A stretch of DNA of 64,000 nt, taken from positions 14,042,601 through 14,106,600 of the forward strand of contig OY987237.1 of the NCBI GenBank assembly GCA_963920705.1, read 5' to 3'. Below, in pieces: positions 12,136 to 24,002 of the stretch; within the stretch, counting starts at the first letter, position 1; each line of letters begins with the position of its first letter. Under the pieces are notes generated by a model. The model had not been told where the DNA came from and did no database searches. It worked only from the letters and a program-made list of their open reading frames with translations. The translations under genes were made by a program, and so were the position numbers. This DNA comes from Odiellus spinosus (lineage: Eukaryota; Arthropoda; Arachnida; Opiliones; Phalangiidae).

Positions 12136-12393
12136 TAAAGGTAAACTTGGAGCTAAAAATGGAACAGATTTTAATTTATTTTCGGTCAGCCTTCAACAGC
12201 GCTTGGAATGTCCTAACATTAAAAGAATAGGCCGGTGTTTGATGCCTAAGATCTTGGACATCAAAACCCAGGCGATGTTGAAGGCTGAAATAATATGATT
12301 GGCCGGAATTTAATTTAAACAACAAAAACGTGTCTAAAAACTCAGAAAATAAATTCCAAAGCTGGTCCATTTTTAGCTCCAAGTTTCCCTTTA
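12136..12393 (+). mobile_element. Foldback element family F, copy F1
   Basis: A 258-bp inverted-repeat element. TIRs read TAAAGG.AAACTTGGAGC and continue as AAAAATGGA.CAG. The centre holds GGCCGGTGTTTGATGCC followed by AAGATCTTGG. TTAA occurs at the left edge (12135-12138); the right edge is TTAG, a likely mutated TTAA. The left arm is shortened relative to F2. TTAA boundaries are typical of piggyBac-like and Kolobok elements, but the assignment is inference. Confidence 0.8.
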
Positions 12394-12910
12394 GACAAAC
12401 CCTATCCAGATACTTTCTCCATCATGGTTTATATAACAATAAAATATCTTTTAATCTTTAATTTAAAATTTATTTTGATTTTTGAAGGCAATATAACGTA
12501 TTGGAAAGTAAAATTTCGTATTTTTTCATTGAGAAACTATACTACCATTCATTGGTGAATACTTGGTACAAACTGACACAATATAAATTGTTTAAGTTCC
12601 TCCCTTTGAATTTATTATATTTTCGTAGTTTCAAAAATTGTCTAGATAAATTTCTTATTCGTGAACGATAAACAATACACTATTATCTATTTTCAATTTA
12701 AAATTATACTGTTTAAGACTCACTATTTTATATCAACTAAAATATTTACAAGTCACTATTTCACTATAGTATCTCGAATAATAATGATACATAATATTAC
12801 ATAAATTATGTTAGTTTAAGATCGATAATTATATAGTTTAAAACTAAATTATGATTAACTAATTAGTACCATTTAAATTATAATAATCCTACCTTAGGCT
12901 CTAGTATTAT

Positions 12911-13329
12911 CAGAGGTATATAATAACCCCCTTCGGGGGGGAAGTATGAAAGCCCCTATACTACCAATGCTAAAAATCACGAACAACAAGAGCCCGCTGC
13001 TAACTATCTAGGCCACTAGCTCGCGCTGGACTTCTCAATGTCGCTACTCTAGTAAAGGATCTTTGTATAAACAAGACGGCTCGATTTGTGTTTAGAACTT
13101 CCTGTCTCGGGAGTCAGGCTGTCTGTAAAAATGGAGTCGAAGGTTGACTTCAGCTCGCGAGTTCCGGAAGTGCGCGTAGGGAAAATTTAGCGAGGTTCAA
13201 AATGGTGTAACTATTTTTTGGGAGTAAAGCGGTGTGTCGATCCGCCGCGATTTACGCCGGGCACTCGTTGTTCGTCGATTTTGCATACCTTTCATACTTC
13301 CCCCCGAAGGGGGTTATTATATACCTCTG
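12911..13329 (+). mobile_element. MITE family B, copy B3
   Basis: A 419-bp forward copy with perfect 7-bp duplication GTATTAT (12904-12910 and 13330-13336). The left hairpin has one extra G. Confidence 0.95.
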
Positions 13330-14127
13330 GTATTATCTTATGGTTAAAAAATACTCAGATGGCCCTATTTCGATTTGAGCTTAGCAAACACCTGTCTTAC
13401 GAATTACTAGGGATTTTAATCATTTTATATTTTGAAAATAAACTTAACCTAAAACTACTACCTCTCAGATCTAAGACCTGTTTAAAATGCACACGGGAAT
13501 AATATCAGCATGACCTCAACGTGTAGGGAGTTAACGCATAAAAGTGTTATTGAGGACGACAAAGTTAACACGCATAAATAGATCAAGTTGAGTTTTTTTC
13601 CCAAAAAACCTGCGCCACAAACTAAACTTTTCTTCAATTAAAGAGAATGAAAAGTTGATTTAAAATTATCTGTAAGATATTGATAACTTATTTCTTTAAA
13701 AACAGAAATCATATTTTAAAACTGAAATTATACCATCCTAAAATTAAGATGAGAATCAACTTAAAATCTCAAAATCACGTTCAGACCGGTTCAGACTCTT
13801 ATAGATTAATAACTAAATTAATCTTACATTCATTGTAAATTAACATAATTTAAAAAATAACGGATTTGAAGTACCTAAAACCTTACGAGTACATAAACTT
13901 TTCACAACACACCTTTTACAAACATAACCCTTATTGGTTCAATGGTGTTAGCTTAGATTATAGGCCTTTTATAAACAAGCAGGTGTTACATTGAGATGTA
14001 ACCATTTAAAACACGGTAAGGCCATGTGGCTTTCGTAATATCTAACCAAAACCATCCAAAATAATTTATCTCCCATACGAAAACAATTTACGTAAACTAT
14101 TTTTATATCTATCAAGTTTCATATTAG

Positions 14128-14165
14128 GTATTAATCCGCCTTAACTTCCGCTTTATCGCAAACTA
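14128..14165 (+). repeat. Dispersed motif C, copy 2
   Basis: GGTATTAATCCGCC, then TTCCGCTTTATCGCAAACT, matching the core and the downstream half of the motif. Confidence 0.5.
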
Positions 14166-14432
14166 ATCTTGAATAGAAGTATAACAGAAGAGAAGTTCAA
14201 TGTACTGTTCGGATTATATAATATACACCCTCACCAAATACGGCTGCGAAACACAACAACACGTATATACGTTCACGCGCAATTACAGCTTCCTGAAGTT
14301 TGGAAAACAGACAGAAACTAACAGCATTGGCAATAAAAAACATTTTAGTAATGTATATAGATAAAACAATCAAACCCGCGAGTCCACGTGACATGATAAG
14401 CTCACTCTCGTAAGTAACATCCTGTTTTTTAT

Positions 14433-14767
14433 CAGAAGCCGATGAAACCCTCCTTTGAAGTCTACTACTCCAATGTTCCATATAGCGCTCCTCTCTGTAT
14501 GGGTAAAATTCACAATTTTACGAGTTAGAAGGGGTCCTACTTCATCCCCCCTGTCTACGGAAAATTGGAATTTCTCTCTCCACAAACGATGACGTTTTTT
14601 GGACGAACTCCAAGGTTGCTAGAGATATTCGCTCGACGAGCTCCCGCTCCGAAAACATCTACCGTTAGGAGGCGTACGAATCGCGCCTTTTGAGAATAAC
14701 CCATACAGAGAGGGGTAGACAAGACCCGGGAGTAATTGACTTCAAAGGAGGGTTTCATCGGCTTCTG
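14433..14767 (-). mobile_element. MITE family A, copy A3
   Basis: A 335-bp reverse copy of type 1 with perfect 7-bp duplication TTTTTAT (14426-14432 and 14768-14774). Two bases are lost in the central GAGAGA run. Confidence 0.95.
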
Positions 14768-14901
14768 TTTTTATTTATAAAAACAAGATTATTAAAATAT
14801 TTAGTAGTTCCTGAAACTTTTTGATCGAAAATCTAAACCAATAAAATGTCACGAGTATTTACTAGAAATTTGATCTGACATAACATCACGAGATGGACTC
14901 G

Positions 14902-14922
14902 GCTTTCCTCCTCCTCCTCCTC
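14902..14922. repeat. (TCC)n microsatellite
   Basis: TCCTCCTCCTCCTCCTCC followed by A10. Low-complexity. Confidence 0.85.
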
Positions 14923-15821
14923 CAAAAAAAAAAGCTATTTCCTAGTAACCGTCTCATAAATTGGATTTTATCTCTTCCAATATCTTCTTAAAACAAAAAA
15001 CAATGCACCCTGTTGAAGAACTGTTTCAAAAACATTAAATTCTAAGGTTAGACAGGGTGTTAGACGCCCCTATCAGCTCTGAAATTTGCCCCGTAGAAAA
15101 TACTCTTCCCTTATGCACACGGAATAGCTTTGCCTGTACAGTTTATAGTTAACGTCGTCTGCTAAGCTAGAAAAGAAGGCGACTTTAAAGGTGATTTATA
15201 TCGCGGCTAATCTCTTTTAGGAAAACCAATATCCAAATTTCCAGGTCTTGCCACTTAATCTCCCAAGATAATTCCAGGTCTCTTAATCTTTCCCGTTTCT
15301 CAGGTACACCAAATGATTTTAAAATTAAAACAACGGATTTGATAATTGTCAAAAGTATTTAGTCGCGTTCAGGGACGCGTACCGGAGATCCCAACATTAA
15401 AGTTGTACCTTACGCACTTTGGGAATCACGGCACTTTTTTACTTCGCAAAATATTCTTTACCAGGAGTATATAGACTAATTCAATGAAATTAACGTGATA
15501 ACAAGTCCAAATCAAATCTAGCTTTCCTTATATCTTAAACGAACCGTATAAAAAGCATCTCACTCTCATAATTCCATTCGACAGAGATACATCTATACCA
15601 AGTCTCAATACTCTAGCTAGTAGAATGGTAGAACGTCGCAGAGTACTGAGGAAAAAAAAAAAAAGTCCAATTTCGCCCATCCTGATGTAGCCCCGGGTTC
15701 AGAAGCAAGAGACCCCAAAAATTCGCCCTTTTTCTCGCCCAATTTATGCTTCACCGAGTATCGGATTTTCGATCTTCCTTTCCAAGTTGCTATCCTATCC
15801 TCATTCAATACCAATTTACAA

Positions 15822-15893
15822 AACTACTTCATCTCCTACGCGGTTTAACATTGTGTATTAATCCGCTTAAGCATTCGCTAGTTTGTGAAAACT
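15822..15893 (+). repeat. Dispersed motif C, copy 3 (best copy)
   Basis: AACTACTTCATCTCCTACG, then TTTAACATTGTGTATTAATC and CGC, then GCATTCGCTAGTTTGTGAAA and ACT. Complete version of the ~70-bp motif. Confidence 0.6.
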
Positions 15894-16316
15894 TGGCTTA
15901 AACCAAAAATAAGAATTCTATAAACCAAATACAATTTGTTTCTACATTTTGAGGCAATGAAGTTATGTTCGGGAAAAGTGGGATATTTGGTATAAAGATG
16001 CTTATGTAAACTAGGTTATATATAGCTTTACCTCAGTGGTTCATGAAAGTCAAATGAATTGTATAAAAAGCGCAGTTTTTGAGGCAATGAACGTTTAGGA
16101 AAAGGGACGGTATAAAGGTGCTTACGAAGAAATTTATGCGATTTAGGTTCGTACCCATTGGTTCTTATAAACATAACAGCAGATTGAATTTGATTTATTT
16201 GAAACAATCAAGTAATGTTTATTAATAGCATAGTGTGATGAAATAGGCTTATAAAACCAAGTAGCTTTGGACTCATTGGTTCAAAAAAAGCCTTCGAAAC
16301 TTATTCTCTATAGTAA

Positions 16317-16652
16317 CAGAAGCCGATGAAACCCTCCTTTGAAGTCTATTACTCCCGGGTCTTGTCTACCCCTCTCTGTATGGGTTATTCTCAAAAAGCG
16401 CGATTCGTACGCCTCCTAACGGTAGATGTTTTCGGAGCGGCAGCTCGTCGAGCGAATATCTCTAGCAGCCTTGGAGTTCGTCCAAAAAACGTCGTCGTTT
16501 GTGGAGAGAGAGAATTTCCAATTTTCCGTAGACAAGGGGATGAAGTAGGACCCCTTCTAACTCGTAAAATTGGGAATTTTACCCATACAGAGAGGAGCGC
16601 TATATGGAACATTCGAGTAGTAGACTTCAAAGGAGGGTTTCATCGGCTTCTG
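16317..16652 (+). mobile_element. MITE family A, copy A4
   Basis: A 336-bp forward type 1 copy with perfect 7-bp duplication ATAGTAA (16310-16316 and 16653-16659). One G is missing from the central G-run, which fuses frames that are separate in other copies and gives a longer spurious open frame. Confidence 0.95.
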
Positions 16653-17414
16653 ATAGTAATGAACGTTTAGCTCAAAAGATACAGTTTAAACTAGATTTCA
16701 TTCTTTTCTAACAAGATTTGGTTTAGAATATTATGAAATTAATTTACGAGACTGCTTCTTCGTCAAATCATATTTTTTTAAGTTTATCATCAAGGTCAGT
16801 TGATTTGGTTTCTTCGAATGGGGTTGTACTGATAGTTCAATCAGACTGTGTCAGTAATTTTCATATTTTGAGCAAATTGAGACACTGCGTGCCTAGTTAC
16901 GTAAAAAGGGAGATTTGCAAGTCATGTTTTATTTTTTTACTTATTTATAAATTAACTATCCATTTTATATGATAATGAAAAACAAAATTCTTTGTCATAA
17001 TATTATTGTTAATTTGCATGAAGTCGTAAAATTATGACTCTATGTTGCTGTTATCGGGCATCTTTTAAGTCTAGACATCTCGAGGTAAATTAATACGGCA
17101 AGATAATATAATAGGTCTGAGATTTAATGACCACGTTTAAATAAATCTTTTAAAAGAAGCCGTTTAACTATCAGCGAATCTAAACTTGTCTTAAAGAGAT
17201 AGTGGAACATCATCGGTTATTAGAATATTTGGCAACTTTTCACATATTTTAGTTATGAGTCAAGTGATTAAAGCAATACGCAAGTATAATTAAATCATTG
17301 AAAAAAGTGTCCTCACTTCAGCCAGGAGTATTTGTACACTTTTTATTATGGATAATGGCGTAGGAAAATTCTACGCTTAATACTTTTCATTTATGGCGGA
17401 CAACATAATGGAAT

Positions 17415-17752
17415 CAGAAGCCGATGAAACCCTCCTTTGAAGTTTACTACTCCAATGTTCCACATAGCGCTCCTCTCTGTATGGGTAAAATTCCCAATTT
17501 CACGAGTTGGAAGGGGTCCTACTTCATTTCCCCCTGTCTACGGAAAATTGGAAATTCTCTCTCTCCACAAACGACGACGTTTTTTTGACGAACTCCGAGG
17601 CTGCTAGAGATATTCGCTCAACGAAATCCCGCTCCGAAAATATCTACCGTTAGGAGGCGTACGAATCGCGCCTTTTGAGAATAACCCATACAGATAGGGG
17701 TAGACAAGACCCGGGAGTAATAGACTTCAAAGGAGGGTTTCATCGGCTTCTG
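17415..17752 (-). mobile_element. MITE family A, copy A5
   Basis: A 338-bp reverse copy, more diverged than most (TTTACTACTCC at the left arm, GAGTTGG and CATACAGATAGGGG internally). The shared flank is six bases, TGGAAT (17409-17414 and 17753-17758); a seventh base has probably been lost. Confidence 0.92.
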
Positions 17753-19162
17753 TGGAATCATATACTGACTTAAGTAAAGGTCCCAGAAACACGCGACGCG
17801 CGTTGAAATATAGTTTGATTAATATTTGTTAACTTATGATTGGAATAACTTTTCAATTGTTAAGTTTTAATTATTTTCCGACATTTAACTTCCCCTTTAA
17901 TATCCTAATTAATATTCTAGACATCAGTCGAATCTCTATAAAGGATGGGAAAGAGACAAAATTTTGAAGTTAAAAAAAAATTGATCAAAAATTCAGAAGA
18001 GACTTCAGCTGGGGACGACTAAGGAATACTGAAAGTTTAATAAATGATCGTTTCAATAACCTATTCTATGGAACAATGCCTAAGATTAAATTCAAAAACC
18101 ACGCGTTTAAGTATAGTTTCAAGGCGAAAGATAAGACTTTTTCGTAATCAAAAAGAAAACCCAAACTATAGGATCGAATTCTCAGAGGATCTGAAGCTTA
18201 GGAAGACGCGAGAATGGAAAAGGACATAGTAGACAAGGGGACAGCTGGCTCTCGGCGTGGCGTGGAGACATTCAAGATTCCATACAGCCAAAAAACGCCA
18301 AACATCCATTGCCAAGGGTTGGAAGGAAGCGAGGGGACCAATAAGAAGAAGAAAAAAAATGACCAAAGAAGAAGACCCAAAACTTTTTGCCATCACGAAG
18401 TTTTTATTTTCTTTCTCACTGGCGCGTAGCTTTCGCCATATTCAAAGATAATCTCTACAGGGCGAGAAAAGACAAAGAATAACGAAAGGGAAAACTTTCC
18501 TCTGATCACGTTCGCACTTATTTAAGGAACGTGACTGAGATTAGTCGAGAGACTTCATGCTCTATATCACAGAAAACGCGTGTTAAAAGTTTTTTTATGA
18601 CCCAAGACGAACCATAAAGATTCTAGAAGCTCCTCCCACTTTCTCTGGCTTAAGAGTATATTATGACAACTATATTTCTTGAATGGTGTCTCATAAAAAT
18701 GAACTTTTCTCCACCTTCCTTGATGGGTTAGGTCATTCTATGGTATATTTTAAACTGGTAACATCACTTGATATTTATTCTTTAATTTCTTATGAGATTA
18801 AAAATATTCAAATCTGTTTCGTTAATTTACAGTTAATTAACAATGTTGCGAGCAATTTGAGCGTGTTAATATTAATTTTAATTTTTTAAAGATCGAAAAA
18901 TCTGCGGCTTATCAAACACCGTTCTAAAATAATAAACGTAGATTGTGTGACATACTAAGGCTTAGCGTTCTCAAATTGTGATTTTAATTAACTGCAAATT
19001 AACGAGAACACTTTATCGAGTTTTTTTACGCACTCCTAATTAAATTTAATTGCAAAGTAACAAACTAGAAAAACTACTATAAATAGTTTATTTTAAACCT
19101 ACTTTTTAATCAATGCGGATAAATTATTATAAATTATTTTCACAAAGAAACACGGCACTTAT

Positions 19163-19197
19163 ATTTATTTATTTAATTAATTAATTAATTAATTAAA
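19163..19197. repeat. (TTTA)/(TTAA) microsatellite
   Basis: ATTTATTTATTTAATTAATT and further AATT units; low-complexity AT repeat. Confidence 0.9.
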
Positions 19198-19725
19198 AGA
19201 AAAACGTTTCAAAGTCACTATTCATCTTCCTAATTAGTATACGACCTGAATTATTTTTAATTTATAGTTAAATCACTTATAAGCGTAGTGTTTCCCTGTA
19301 AATATTAGCTTTTTTCTTTCAGAGTGCGTTTAGATTTAAAATATACCAACTGAACCCATCGAAAAAACAAGAAAAAGAAACCTCATTACAACAAACAATC
19401 CGATGAAATATATAAACTGGAAAAAAACAAATGATCGAGTGTGTTATATTACGAGATTATCTTTGAAATCCCACGCTGATCGCGAATATTATATTACAGA
19501 TAACAGGTTCGCCTGTTACCTATCCATTCCTAGCTGTCTGCCACAAAGAAATACTATATAACCCTTTCTGTTTGATTTGTACGATCCCCACAGAGCGGAA
19601 TTATCAAGTTTCGAATTTTCAGCGAATACGAAACTACAGGATCGATAATATCTCGAGGAATCAAACAGATGAAAGGCAAACAAAATGGATGACTAGTTCT
19701 GAAAATAGCACGTCATTGCCATAAC

Positions 19726-20063
19726 CAGAAGCCGATGAAACCCTCCTTTGAAGTCTATTACTCCCGGGTCTTGTCTACCCCTCTCTGTATGGGTTATTCT
19801 GAAAAGGCGCGATTCGTACGCCTCCTAACGGTAGATGTTTTCGAAGCGGGAGCTCGTCGAGCGAATATCTCTAGCAGCCTCGGAGTTCGTCCAAAAAAAC
19901 GTCGTCGTTTGTGGAGAGAGAGAATTTCCAATTTTCCGTAGACAGGGAGGATGAAGTAGGACCCCTTCTAACTCGTAAAATTGGGAATTTTACCCATACA
20001 GAGAGGAGCGCTATATGGAACATTGGAGTAGTAGACTTCAAAGGAGGGTTTCATCGGCTTCTG
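19726..20063 (+). mobile_element. MITE family A, copy A6
   Basis: A 338-bp forward type 1 copy with perfect 7-bp duplication CCATAAC (19719-19725 and 20064-20070). Confidence 0.95.
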
Positions 20064-20331
20064 CCATAACATAAAGCTCGCTTATCCTTCATTTCTTTCA
20101 TTATTTAGATGCGCTATTTACTTATTCCTGGATGGATTTTTATTCGAGTTTATATCAATAGAAAAAAAATATGGGTTGATGTTCTTAAAAAGAAATTCGA
20201 ATAATTATTAAAAAAAAAATCTAATTGTCTTAGGATATTTTTGCGATCTCTACACATTACAATCTGGTAAGGTAAAATACGCACCAACTAGGCTAGTGAA
20301 AATACTGAATGTACAAGGTGAAAACACGTGA

Positions 20332-20418
20332 CGTCATGTAACCCCATTACTGGCTTTAAGAGTTTAATTTTCCCATTAAGGTTAGAGATAAAAGCCTATG
20401 ACATTGCAAGATCAGGAA
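20332..20418. repeat. Dispersed repeat H1
   Basis: Shares GACGTCATGTAACCCC, followed by TTAC, and a downstream AGAGATA..AGCCTATGAC segment with H2 at 53413-53583. The intervening sequence differs. Probably a degraded MITE. Confidence 0.5.
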
Positions 20419-20420
20419 AT

Positions 20421-20571
20421 CCTGCTTAAAGGATTAGGATTTCTTCTGCCTGTTTCACTGGAAGTGGGCTCACCTTCTGAGCTTCCCCTTTGGGTAGCGA
20501 GGCATGAGAAAGCCTGGAAGGCGAGTTTGTTTCCAGGTTGACAGGCAGAAGTAATCCTAGGCCTTTAAAGG
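20421..20571. mobile_element. Inverted-repeat element K1
   Basis: Arms of ~41 bp: CCTGCTTAAAGG..TTCTTCTGCCTGT..CTGGAA on the left against the inverse of TTCCAGGTTGACAGGCAG..AATCCTAGGCCTTTAAAGG on the right. The loop is ~65 bp. A related right arm is found at 7453-7498. No clear duplication. Confidence 0.6.
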
Positions 20572-20802
20572 TATTTTGAAAGTTTATCAATTCGTTCTCA
20601 TCATAAAGTGGACAAAACTTTCCTGTTACACAATCATATTAATTCCAAGCTTCATTTACAAAATAATTTAAGCTGTAACTACTTTAAACAAGGCCTGTAA
20701 TTAATAAGAATTATCTGGCATTAAGATTCGCGATTGATGAAAAACCCTGATTTTAAAATTTGTTTAGATGGTTTAAAAAATTCAACGAAGACTTTGAAAT
20801 AA

Positions 20803-21015
20803 AACATAAACCCTTGTCAAACTATCAGTAACCATTCACCAGGACATGAAGATGTTGCGTTAGACAGTACCAATCCCCAAGACTTGTCAAAATCAGACGG
20901 TATAGTTTCCTATTCTCAGGATCTACGCTTATTCAAGCAATCTTACATTAAGAATGGAAGTCAGTTGTCTCCGCATTCGAACGTTGTAGAAACCTATCAT
21001 TTTACATTGGTTTAA
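20803..21015 (+). CDS. Unrecognised exon-like open frame, 70 codons
   Basis: Open from after TAA (20800) to TAA (21013-21015), with no usable early ATG. It reads SPGHEDVALDSTNPQDLSKS then SYSQDLRLFKQSYIKNGSQL, rich in Ser, Asp, Asn and Gln and unusually balanced for this DNA. A possible acceptor CTATCAG ends at 20828 and a possible donor TTG/GTTTAAG lies at 21007-21016. Both are weak matches. If real it would be an internal exon; I cannot name a family, and chance is not excluded. Confidence 0.22.
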   Translation, partial: NINPCQTISNHSPGHEDVALDSTNPQDLSKSDGIVSYSQDLRLFKQSYIKNGSQLSPHSNVVETYHFTLV

Positions 21016-22169
21016 GAGTCAACTGACATTGAACGAAGGGTAGCAACGATATTAGGGCGAAAATCCGTCCCGAAGAAAACTATTTATCACTAACCAGTCC
21101 ATTGAGATATATTTACTATAGTAGAGAGCAAGAGTAAAGTATATTTGACCCTTAGCTTGATCTACGATAACCCTTACTTAACATCCAATCGGTTTAAATT
21201 CGTGAACAACCCCAATTTCACTTTTCAGCGCGTAAAAAGCTACATATCCCTTTATCTCGCGCGCAAAACGAAACTATTAAGAATACACCCGTCTTAGTTT
21301 TGCCAGAAGTGAAAACTCTAAACTGTTTCTTAAATAAATCGCCCTTGCTTCGGATTGAGTATTAGGCTCGGTATTAAACTAAAGAAGTCTAAGCCGGTCA
21401 TGGTTCAACAGTTTCCACGGTGCTAAACGCGAAGTATGATAAACATCGATAACTCTATGGTTGAATCATATTACTTGTTTAGTAGGATCAAGGCTTAAAG
21501 AATAGTTACGGCACCATTTCTAAAAAAGATTAGTTTGCATAGCGAGAGAAAGCTGATGCGTAATAATACATAATATTAATCTTAGTTGTAATGGAAGTAG
21601 TTCTGTAAAACTCTTTGGTTGAAGGGTGCGATTCGCGTGGTGTGGGAAAACGTTAAAACTGGTAAAGTTTTTTCCAGGATATCCATGGTATCCATGGTAA
21701 CTGACGTTTGAATCAGTCGGGATGTTCATACACGCGCTAAAGCAAGTTATTATTTATTTCTATATGATAAAATTTTCTTAGAAACTGAGGAGACTGCGGC
21801 TTCTAAGACTTGGAATTTCTCAGCCTGATACGATTACATACACTATGGTACTAAGGCCAAGGGTGCCGCACGCCTTGTGATAAATTACGGCGTTGAAATA
21901 AATGATGGAAAGTTCTGATATTCCCCCTTTATCCCCATTTCGATTTTATCGTCAGAGATTTTTGCGGGTTTTTAAGCCTTGCCTCGGATTCTATTCGAAA
22001 GACTGGTGCAAATTTTATACGTTTAAAAACGATTTTTCAAATATAGGAAAAGTAATCACCGCCTGAAATTCAACTTGAAATTCAAATATCGCTTTGCAAA
22101 TCGGTTTCAGATACGAACGAGATGGAGGCCGCCCGCAAAATCGTTTTAGGGATGCCTTAAATATTTCTT

Positions 22170-22239
22170 TACTGGTGGATTAGGCTTATTTAAACGATAA
22201 GGAATCTATAAAAACCACTTGTTCGGTTGCATTCGCCCT
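22170..22239 (+). mobile_element. Family G, solo right end G2
   Basis: About 70 bp matching the right arm of G1: TTAGGC.TATTTAAA then CGATAAGGAATC, a short A-run, and GGTTGCATTCGCCCT followed by TTAA (22240-22243). I did not find a matching left arm. Confidence 0.6.
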
Positions 22240-22332
22240 TTAAAAGATATATTTCACAACCATTACCTCGATTTTAAGCCCTATCAACAAATATCTCTCT
22301 AATACACTACAAAACCGCCACGTAAATATTTC

Positions 22333-22671
22333 CAGAAGCCGATGAAACTCTCCTTTGAAGTCTACTACTCCAATGTTCCATATAGCGCTCCTCTCTGTAT
22401 GGGTAAAATTCACAATTTTACGAGTTAGAAGGGGTCCTACTTCATCCCCCCCAGTCTACGGAAAATTGGAAATTCTCTCTCTCCACAAACGACGACGTTT
22501 TTTTGGACGAACTCCAAGGCTGCTAGAGATATTCGCTCGACGAGCTCCCGCTCCGAAAACATCTACCGTTAGGAGGCGTACGGATCGCGCTTTTTGAGAA
22601 TAACCCATACAGAGAGGGGTAGACAAGACCCGGGAGTAATAGACTTCAAAGGAAGGTTTCATCGGCTTCTG
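22333..22671 (-). mobile_element. MITE family A, copy A7
   Basis: A 339-bp reverse type 1 copy with perfect 7-bp duplication ATATTTC (22326-22332 and 22672-22678). Each TIR has one substitution (AAACTCTCC on the left, GGAAGGTTTC on the right). Confidence 0.95.
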
Positions 22672-23744
22672 ATATTTCCTAGTAGCTTCAGTAAATAATT
22701 TAAATTTTAAGTCAGTACACGTTATGATTAACTTCTTAAACCTCACAAAACAGCCTGTAACATTTTATAATATATTAATTTCGCGTATAATCCAACAAAT
22801 CCTTTGTTTAAATTAGACATTCAACCATAATCCTCCGTGTATAATCCATTTTAATACACAACGAAGAGGGAATTCCATATACACTAGTAGTAGAGTATAG
22901 AACTCATTATTAATATTAAGTAGTTGTAACGTAAATCAAAAAGCTTTTAGGAAAATTAACCTCGGGAGTAGCATCATGTAGTCAGAATGTACTAGTAGTA
23001 ATTGAAAGAGCAGTTCTCTATTCCATCCCCGACTCCCTTCCTCTTTACACGAGGCAATTGTCTTCTCAAAAGAATGTTTTAACAAACTATACCCGTCAAC
23101 CATTAACATCCAAAACTCCCGAAAATAAGTTGAAGTACAACGCCCGCTTTTACAAAAGCTTAGCTATTCTCCTATTGTTACTGGACCAACGAGAATTATT
23201 ATACCATTATACACATAAGAGGAGGTATAATGGAAGGTAATGGACAAGGCTTAGCAACTAGATACGATAGTATAAATAATCCCACGTCCATCTCAAGTAA
23301 AGTTTACAACGTCGAATTAGCCGTAACTTAAAAGGGGATAATTACGCGCGTATAGCTTCCATAGTGTTGCATTACAATGGATTGAAATAGAAAAAGACAC
23401 GAGCCAAGGCTTAACAAATGGGTAAATCTTTCCCAAATCGCCCAATTTTGGAAAATCTTCCCACGGCACCGATTTCGATTTTGTTTAAATTTTAACCACT
23501 TGAAATATAGACCTTTTGAGTGGGAAAGCCAAGTTTTTAGCTCAAAACATTTAGTATTTTGAAAGATACAATTTTTTGAAAAAACCTTGTAGAGAGTCGA
23601 CTAGTTATAACTCCAAAATTGTGGCGACTTTGAGCGAAGATATCTAAAGATGGGTTAAAGTGACACACTCCCAATTTTTTCTCTAGTTTATGTTAGTGGT
23701 AGAGACCACTATGCACCTGCGCAAACGTTTGAATATTGTTCCCT

Positions 23745-24002
23745 TTATTTTATAAAATTCGGTAAAGGCGTCGTAAAATCTCGCAAAACCGGTAAATAGA
23801 GTATCTTCAGCAGTCTCTCAACCATCGAAAAAACATTCTGGCTTGGGAAAAAACTAGCCTTATAGGGTAAAATGAACCGTAGAAGAGCGAAAAAAATGAA
23901 AAAATACCAAGGGAATTGTACTTTCGAAGCTAAGGGGCCTCGAAGTTGGCGTTTTTTGAAAAATCTCAAAAACATGGTTCCTAATTGTAGCTTTTTTGGC
24001 AA
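23745..24002 (-). CDS. Weak ORF in left arm of palindrome E
   Basis: An 85-codon frame from ATG, hydrophobic in its middle (PWYFFIFFALLRFILPY), not recognised. The other arm encodes a mirrored frame of 77 codons that keeps the same reading frame despite a 3-base indel and a few substitutions. That is mildly suggestive of coding, but the repetition follows simply from the inverted duplication. No start context or promoter is evident. Probably part of a repeat. Confidence 0.15.
   Translation of the reverse strand: MPKKLQLGTMFLRFFKKRQLRGPLASKVQFPWYFFIFFALLRFILPYKASFFPSQNVFSMVERLLKILYLPVLRDFTTPLPNFIK

Larger units (their letters stand above)
9986..14425. other. Non-genic stretch with B2, F1 and B3
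   Basis: Outside B2, F1 and B3 this is AT-rich DNA with an A30 run. Open frames at 11913-12382 arise from the A-run and from F1; the one at 13218-13502 begins inside B3. Confidence 0.65.
14775..19718. other. Non-genic stretch around A4 and A5
   Basis: Holds motif C copy 3, A4, A5, a purine-rich tract near 18200-18380 with frames open on both strands, and the TTAA microsatellite. No gene supported. Confidence 0.6.
20071..22325. other. Non-genic stretch A6 to A7
   Basis: Holds H1, K1, the exon-like frame at 20803-21015, the palindromic ATCCATGG/TATCCATGG words near 21681-21698, and G2. Otherwise unassigned. Confidence 0.6.

Noticed and set aside
11913..12230. 105-aa lysine-run frame
   Set aside because: Built from the A30 homopolymer plus the left arm of element F1.
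13218..13502. 94-aa plus-strand frame
   Set aside because: Begins inside MITE B3 and runs across its right TIR into flanking DNA.
18166..18451. Four overlapping frames around 18200-18450
   Set aside because: All phases are open because the tract is purine-rich on one strand (runs of AAG and GAA); no protein signature in any of them.
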